A DNA stretch of 64,000 nucleotides, taken from Dryocola sp036489025. GTDB lineage: Bacteria > Pseudomonadota > Gammaproteobacteria > Enterobacterales > Enterobacteriaceae. The stretch covers positions 310,001 to 374,000 of the forward strand of contig DASXGN010000028.1 in the NCBI GenBank assembly GCA_036489025.1, written 5' to 3'. A program made the translations under genes and the position numbers. Of the stretch, positions 59,612 through 64,000 are shown piece by piece. How positions within the stretch are numbered: position 1 is the stretch's first letter; each line of letters opens with the position of its first letter. The notes beneath the pieces are model-generated. The model ran no database searches, was not told the DNA's origin, and saw only the letters and a program-made list of their open reading frames with translations.

Positions 59612-61282
59612 ATGTTAAATCGTATAAAAGTAGTAACCAGCCTGCTTTGTGTGCTGGCATTGTTCGGGATCTTACAATTAACTTCTGGCGGTTTGTTCTT
59701 TAACGCCCTGAAAAACGACAAGGAAAATTTCACCGTCCTGCAAACCATCCGCCAGCAGCAGTCCACGCTGAACGGCAGCTGGGTAGCCCTTCTCCAGACG
59801 CGCAACACCCTGAACCGCGCCGGTATCCGCTATATGATGGATACCACCAACACCGGCAGCGGCTCGACCGTACCTGAACTCATGCAAATCGCCAGTGCTT
59901 CCCTGAAGCGCGCCGAAGAGCAGTGGGCCATTTATGAAACGCTGCCGCGCGATCCGCGCCAGAGCGACGAAGCCTCACAGGAAATCAAACGTAACTATGA
60001 TATTTACCACGGCGCATTGGCCGAGCTGATTCAGCTGCTGGGCGCGGGTAAAATCAATGAGTTCTTCGACCAGCCAACCCAAAAATATCAGGACGGCTTT
60101 GAACAGCAGTACGTGAGCTACCTGAATCAGAACGATCGCCTTTATCAGCTGGCGGTGGACGACAACAACAGCTCCTACAACATGGCTATCTGGATCCTGA
60201 TGTCGATCCTGCTCGCCGTGCTGGTGGTGATTGTCGCCGTCTGGCTGGGCATTAAAACCACGCTGATTGCACCGCTGAACAGTCTGATTGCCAGCATCCG
60301 CCATATCGCCGGTGGCGATCTGGTACGCAAGATTGAGGTGGAAGGCAGCAACGAAATGGGCCAGCTGGCGGACAGCCTGCGCAATATGCAGGCCGAGCTG
60401 GTCAGCACCGTAAGCGATGTGCGCAACGGTGCCAACGCGATTTACAGCGGGGCCAGCGAAATCTCCGTCGGCAATAACGATCTCTCTTCCCGCACCGAGC
60501 AGCAGGCCGCCTCCCTCGAGGAGACCGCAGCCAGCATGGAAGAGCTGACCGCTACCGTGAAGCAGAACGCCGAAAATGCCCGGCAGGCAAGCCAGCTGGC
60601 GCTCAGCGCTTCTGAAACCGCGCAGCGTGGCGGCAAAGTAGTGGATAACGTCGTGCGCACGATGAACGACATTGCCGGCAGCTCCAAGAAAATTGCCGAC
60701 ATCACCAGCGTTATCGACGGCATTGCCTTCCAGACCAATATTCTGGCGCTCAACGCCGCTGTGGAAGCGGCTCGTGCCGGTGAGCAGGGTCGAGGTTTTG
60801 CCGTGGTCGCCGGCGAGGTTCGTAACCTGGCGCAGCGCAGCGCGCAGGCCGCAAAAGAGATCAAAGGTCTGATTGAGGACTCGGTCAGTAAAGTGGATAC
60901 CGGCTCTACGCTGGTTGAAAGCGCCGGGGAAACGATGGGTGAGATCGTGAATGCCGTTACCCGCGTGACGGATATCATGGGCGAAATCGCCTCCGCGTCC
61001 GATGAGCAGAGCCGTGGAATCGACCAGGTGGGCCTTGCCGTTTCGGAAATGGATCGGGTTACCCAGCAGAACGCCTCGCTGGTTGAAGAATCTGCCGCAG
61101 CCGCAGCCGCGCTCGAAGAGCAGGCCAGCCGCCTGACCCAGGCCGTGTCGGTCTTCCGCATTACGCAGAATGCCACCGTGGAGAAACGCGATCTGAAAAC
61201 GCCGAAGATGGCGGGCTCAGCGGCGGCTCCGCGTAAGCCTGCACAGGCTGCAACAACGGATGAGAACTGGGAAACCTTCTAA
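59612..61282 (+). CDS. tsr: serine chemoreceptor Tsr
   Basis: A 556-residue chemoreceptor closely matching E. coli Tsr. TM1 (about 8-30), a periplasmic domain with the serine-site region RNTLNRAGIRYMMD (about 62-75), TM2 (about 190-214), HAMP, methylation helices and the tip EQGRGFAVVAGEVRNLAQRSAQAAKE. The C-terminus ends NWETF, the CheR/CheB docking pentapeptide. It senses serine and steers swimming through CheA/CheW. A sigma-28 promoter and a strong terminator make it a single-gene unit. Confidence 0.95.
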   Translation: MLNRIKVVTSLLCVLALFGILQLTSGGLFFNALKNDKENFTVLQTIRQQQSTLNGSWVALLQTRNTLNRAGIRYMMDTTNTGSGSTVPELMQIASASLKRAEEQWAIYETLPRDPRQSDEASQEIKRNYDIYHGALAELIQLLGAGKINEFFDQPTQKYQDGFEQQYVSYLNQNDRLYQLAVDDNNSSYNMAIWILMSILLAVLVVIVAVWLGIKTTLIAPLNSLIASIRHIAGGDLVRKIEVEGSNEMGQLADSLRNMQAELVSTVSDVRNGANAIYSGASEISVGNNDLSSRTEQQAASLEETAASMEELTATVKQNAENARQASQLALSASETAQRGGKVVDNVVRTMNDIAGSSKKIADITSVIDGIAFQTNILALNAAVEAARAGEQGRGFAVVAGEVRNLAQRSAQAAKEIKGLIEDSVSKVDTGSTLVESAGETMGEIVNAVTRVTDIMGEIASASDEQSRGIDQVGLAVSEMDRVTQQNASLVEESAAAAAALEEQASRLTQAVSVFRITQNATVEKRDLKTPKMAGSAAAPRKPAQAATTDENWETF

Positions 61283-61305
61283 TCTCAACCGCTGAACTAA
61301 GCTCA

Positions 61306-61336
61306 GGGCTGCAAACTTATTGCAGCCCTTTTTTTT
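61306..61336 (+). terminator. strong intrinsic terminator of tsr
   Basis: GGGCTGCAA and TTGCAGCCC form a perfect 9-base-pair stem with a 5-base loop, followed by eight T residues. Confidence 0.92.
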
Positions 61337-61498
61337 ACCGGCACGCCCGCCGATACCGCCCGGTTGAACAACATTCCCTCATAAAATTCGCGGCTTTGCT
61401 TTGCCGGTTTTTAACTAACCAAATGTAAATTAATTGTTTCTCAGCGGCTTCGCGACCCTCTATTAATGAAGGCACGTTAATGAAACTGAGTGCGCGAC

Positions 61499-62539
61499 AT
61501 GTCCTATCGAATCAGCCTGCTGGATAAAAGTCCGGTTGCCAAAAACGAAACGCCTGCCCTGGCGCTTCAGCATACGCTTAGCCTCGCTCAGCAGGCCGAG
61601 AGCTGGGGCTACCACCGTTTCTGGATTGCCGAACATCACAACACTTCCCGCCTGGCGAGCCCGTCACCCGAGCTGCTGATTGCCTGGATCCTGGGTCAGA
61701 CTCATCGCATCCGCGTCGGCTCCGGCGGCGTGATGCTGCAACATTACAGTCCCTATAAGGTGGCGGAGAACTTCAACCTGCTGGCCTCTCTTGCGCCGGG
61801 GCGCGTCGATCTTGGCGTTGGCAAAGCGCCCGGCGGCCTACCGTTGTCCACCCGTGCGCTGCAAAGCGGCCTGCATCAGAACGAAAAGGGCACCTTTGCC
61901 GACCAGCTTGCCCAGCTCGATAACTGGCTGTCGCTGCCAGCGGTGCAGGACGAAGACGCCGACGGCGACCAAACCCTGCGAGCTTCGCCTGTTCCGCAGG
62001 TTAGCGCCGAAAGATTCTTACTGGGGGCCAGCCGTGAAAGCGCCTTGCTCGCCGCGCAGCTCGACTGGGAGTTTGTCTTTGCCGCGCATCTTAACGGCGA
62101 CAAGGCTCTACTCGGGGAGGTGCTCAACCTGTGGCAACAGCACAGCCAGCGCGACACCCTCGTTGCGGTGCAGGTTATCGTCGCCCATAGCGCTGCGGCT
62201 GCGGATGAACTGGCAAGTCAGGTCGAAATCTGGAGCGTAGAGCTTGAAAACGACCAGCGCGTCAGCGTCGGAAGTGAAGCCCAGGCGCACGCTTTTGCAC
62301 GCCAGACGGGCAGCCCGATCAGACACATTCAGCGCCGTGAACCCTCGCTGCTCAAAGGCACCGCCGAAACGGTCCACGCAGGCCTTGACGCGTTGCAGCA
62401 GGAGTTTGGCATCGACGAATTCATTATCGACACGCCGATTGCCGACTTCCAGGCCAGGACGCTGTCTCTTCGCCTGTTGGCAGATGTCAGACCGGCATCG
62501 CCTGCAAACGCATTCCTCGCTGAACATGAAGCCTGGTAG
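61499..62539 (+). CDS. luciferase-like flavin monooxygenase (LLM class, MsnO8/YtmO-like)
   Basis: A 346-residue bacterial-luciferase-fold protein. The DKSPVAK start of the domain, then WGYHRFWIAEHHNTSRLASPSPELLIAWIL (about 36-65) and RVGSGGVMLQHYSPYKVAENFNLLASLAPGRVDLGVGKAPGG (about 72-113) are typical. The family uses reduced flavin and oxygen on small organic substrates. The next genes are an amidohydrolase of family M20D and another LLM enzyme, resembling the S-alkylcysteine salvage set of Bacillus (CmoO). GTG at 61490 is an alternative start. Confidence 0.83.
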   Translation: MSYRISLLDKSPVAKNETPALALQHTLSLAQQAESWGYHRFWIAEHHNTSRLASPSPELLIAWILGQTHRIRVGSGGVMLQHYSPYKVAENFNLLASLAPGRVDLGVGKAPGGLPLSTRALQSGLHQNEKGTFADQLAQLDNWLSLPAVQDEDADGDQTLRASPVPQVSAERFLLGASRESALLAAQLDWEFVFAAHLNGDKALLGEVLNLWQQHSQRDTLVAVQVIVAHSAAAADELASQVEIWSVELENDQRVSVGSEAQAHAFARQTGSPIRHIQRREPSLLKGTAETVHAGLDALQQEFGIDEFIIDTPIADFQARTLSLRLLADVRPASPANAFLAEHEAW

Positions 62540-62549
62540 GGAGACGCAA

Positions 62550-63671
62550 ATGGTGTTCGGAGCACAGTTAATAGCCTGGCGGCGCGAGCTGCATCAATAC
62601 CCGGAGCTTTCCGGGCTGGAAGTGGCCACTACCGGGCGGATTCGCCGCTGGCTGGAAGATGCTGGCCTGCGCCTGCTGCCTTATCAGCTTGATACGGGCG
62701 TGGTGGCCGAAGTCGGCACAGGTGAAAAAGTTATCGCCCTGCGCGCCGATATTGATGCGCTGCCAATAAATGAAGCGAACGACGTCGATTTTAAGTCACA
62801 AAATCCTGGCGTAATGCACGCCTGCGGTCATGACGTACACAGCAGCGTGATGCTCGGTGCGGCCCTGCTGCTCAAAGAACATGAAAAGCAGCTGCCGGGC
62901 AGGGTACGCATCATCTTTCAGCCCGCAGAGGAAAACTTTACCGGCGCAAAGGCTGTCATCAAAGCCGGGGCGCTGGAGGGCGTAAGCGCTATTTTTGGCA
63001 TGCATAACGAACCGGGCCTGCCGGTCGGTTCCTTCGCCACCCGAGGCGGCGCTTTTTATGCCAACGTCGATCGCTTTACGATCCGCGTGAAAGGTAAAGG
63101 TGCCCATGCGGCGCGCCCGCATGAAGGCAATGATTCCATCGTGCTCGCCAGCCAGCTGGTCAGCGCGTTGCAGTCGGTAGCCAGCCGCAATGTCAACACG
63201 CTGGAATCCGTGGTGGTCAGCGTGACGCGTATTCAGGGCGGGAATACCTGGAACGTGCTGCCGGAAACGGTGGAGCTGGAAGGCACGGTGCGAACCCATC
63301 AGCCGGACGTTCAGCGCCAGGTGGAAAAACGCATCCGCGAGCTGGCCAACGGTTTTGCGACGGCTTTTGGCGCGCAGGTTGAGGTGGAATGGTTCGCCGG
63401 GCCAACCACGCTGGTCAACGATGAAAAGTGGGCGGCGTTTGCTACCCGCGTAGCGGGCGACGTGGGATACCGCACCCAAACTGCCGACGTACACATGGGC
63501 GGCGAAGACTTCGCCGTTTACCTGAAAACGGTGCCCGGCGCATTCGTCAGCATCGGCAGCGCCAGCGAATACGGGCTGCACCACCCGGCATTCAACCCTG
63601 ACGAAGCCTTAATAGAGCGCGCAGCCCGTTATTTTGCTTCACTCGCCGAACAGGCTTTGCTCGAAAACTAA
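62550..63671 (+). CDS. M20D amidohydrolase/deacylase (SndA/HipO-like)
   Basis: A 373-residue metal amidohydrolase. LRADIDALPINE (about 62-73), HACGHDVHSS (metal ligands, about 89-98), FQPAEENFTGA (about 125-135) and GGEDFAVYL (about 318-326) are all intact, unlike the M20 protein at 46.5 kb. M20D enzymes remove N-acyl groups from amino acids; with neighbouring LLM enzymes, deacetylation of an N-acetyl-S-alkylcysteine is a reasonable guess. AGGGAG lies before the ATG at 62550, ten bases after the LLM stop. Confidence 0.87.
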   Translation: MVFGAQLIAWRRELHQYPELSGLEVATTGRIRRWLEDAGLRLLPYQLDTGVVAEVGTGEKVIALRADIDALPINEANDVDFKSQNPGVMHACGHDVHSSVMLGAALLLKEHEKQLPGRVRIIFQPAEENFTGAKAVIKAGALEGVSAIFGMHNEPGLPVGSFATRGGAFYANVDRFTIRVKGKGAHAARPHEGNDSIVLASQLVSALQSVASRNVNTLESVVVSVTRIQGGNTWNVLPETVELEGTVRTHQPDVQRQVEKRIRELANGFATAFGAQVEVEWFAGPTTLVNDEKWAAFATRVAGDVGYRTQTADVHMGGEDFAVYLKTVPGAFVSIGSASEYGLHHPAFNPDEALIERAARYFASLAEQALLEN

Positions 63672-63736
63672 CCCGTAACGACAAACCTGGGGAACTGCAC
63701 CCCGGGGATCGTGCGCCCTGAAGATAAGGAAAAACG

Positions 63737-64000
63737 ATGTCTGAACAACGACAGCTGCGGCTTGGCACAATTTTACACGGCGCATCCGGGAATATGTCCG
63801 CATGGCGACATCCGGCGGCCACCGCCGACGCGAGCATTAATTTTGAGTTTATTATCGAGACCGCTAAAAAGGCCGAAGAGGGCAAGCTGGATTTTTTGTT
63901 TGTCGCCGACGGCCTGTATATCAACGAAAAATCTATCCCGCATTTCCTGAACCGTTTTGAGCCGCTGACGCTGCTTTCCGCGCTGGCAAGCATCACCTCG
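63737..64000 (+). CDS. LLM-class flavin monooxygenase (NtaA/SnaA/CmoJ-like), cut by window end
   Basis: The first 88 residues of a gene running past base 64000. LRLGTILHGASGNMSAWRHP (about 7-26), EFIIETAKKAEEGKLDFLFVADGLYI and LEPLTLLSAL-type (here FEPLTLLSALASITS) are characteristic of the NtaA/SnaA/DszA monooxygenase branch, which act on sulfur- or nitrogen-containing compounds. It is 65 bases downstream of the M20D gene and co-directional. Whole length and partners cannot be seen. Confidence 0.85.
   Translation, partial: MSEQRQLRLGTILHGASGNMSAWRHPAATADASINFEFIIETAKKAEEGKLDFLFVADGLYINEKSIPHFLNRFEPLTLLSALASITS

Noticed and set aside
1..64000. tRNA, rRNA, CRISPR, insertion sequence or prophage genes
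   Set aside because: No cloverleaf ending in CCA, regular direct repeat-spacer pattern, transposase motif or phage structural gene was seen in reading the sequence. This is not a computed search; tRNAscan and IS/CRISPR finders would settle it.

Overview
The window is about 64 kb of a chromosome from an enteric gammaproteobacterium (Enterobacteriaceae, not Escherichia itself). Many genes match E. coli genes closely over their full length (ydcF, aldA, cybB, yncE, yoaG, frmRA, nfrAB, ydcR-ydcSTUV-patD-ortT, ydcH, yqfB, yqjH, tsr), and the order ydcF / aldA / gapC / cybB / ydcRSTUVW-ortT / ydcH recalls one part of the E. coli map. Coding density is high and the sequence is fairly GC-rich throughout, except around 31.2-32.2 kb. 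No rRNA, tRNA, CRISPR array, insertion sequence or prophage was recognised. The genus cannot be fixed from the sequence alone.

0-5 kb: tail of a coiled-coil protein, a small lipoprotein, ydcF, a chemoreceptor with a sigma-28 promoter, and a secreted phytase/esterase-like propeller. 5-10.5 kb: a LacI-controlled catabolic operon (MFS permease, two Gfo/Idh/MocA dehydrogenases, a TIM-barrel isomerase/lyase), probably for a glycoside or unusual sugar. 10.5-11.3 kb: an alpha/beta hydrolase behind a near-consensus LexA box. 11.5-18.3 kb: aldA, an orphan iroN divergent from yncE (both with Fur boxes), gapC and cybB. 18.3-25 kb: AzlCD exporter with its XRE-cupin regulator, a MarR-GNAT fusion, a doubled yeaR plus yoaG behind an NsrR-type operator, frmRA, and a TetR/SMR efflux pair.

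25-31 kb: nfrB-nfrA-ybcH, a c-di-GMP-linked surface glycan system known as the phage N4 receptor. 31.3-32.2 kb: an AT-rich insert encoding a protein kinase of the type III effector type, the clearest horizontally acquired gene here. 32-43.3 kb: a cyanide-insensitive type bd oxidase with a tiny third subunit, ydcR, a TOBE-domain molybdate-binding protein, the ydcSTUV-patD putrescine/GABA locus and the orphan membrane toxin ortT.

43.9-52 kb: an oligopeptide/opine-like ABC system whose ATPase gene converges on, and overlaps, the operon for its other parts, together with an M20-family protein and an ornithine-cyclodeaminase-like dehydrogenase. 52-54.3 kb: a reverse transsulfuration pair (mtcB, mtcC). 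54.5-64 kb: Rrf2 regulator/NDH-2-like flavoprotein pair, yqfB, an NlpC/P60 hydrolase, ydcH, yqjH with a PadR regulator, tsr, and at the right edge a luciferase-like monooxygenase / M20D amidohydrolase / second monooxygenase series that resembles sulfur-salvage gene sets.

Recurring themes are sulfur and amine scavenging, iron and NO stress, and small local regulators with clear palindromic operators next to their targets. All functions are read from sequence and family knowledge; no searches were run.
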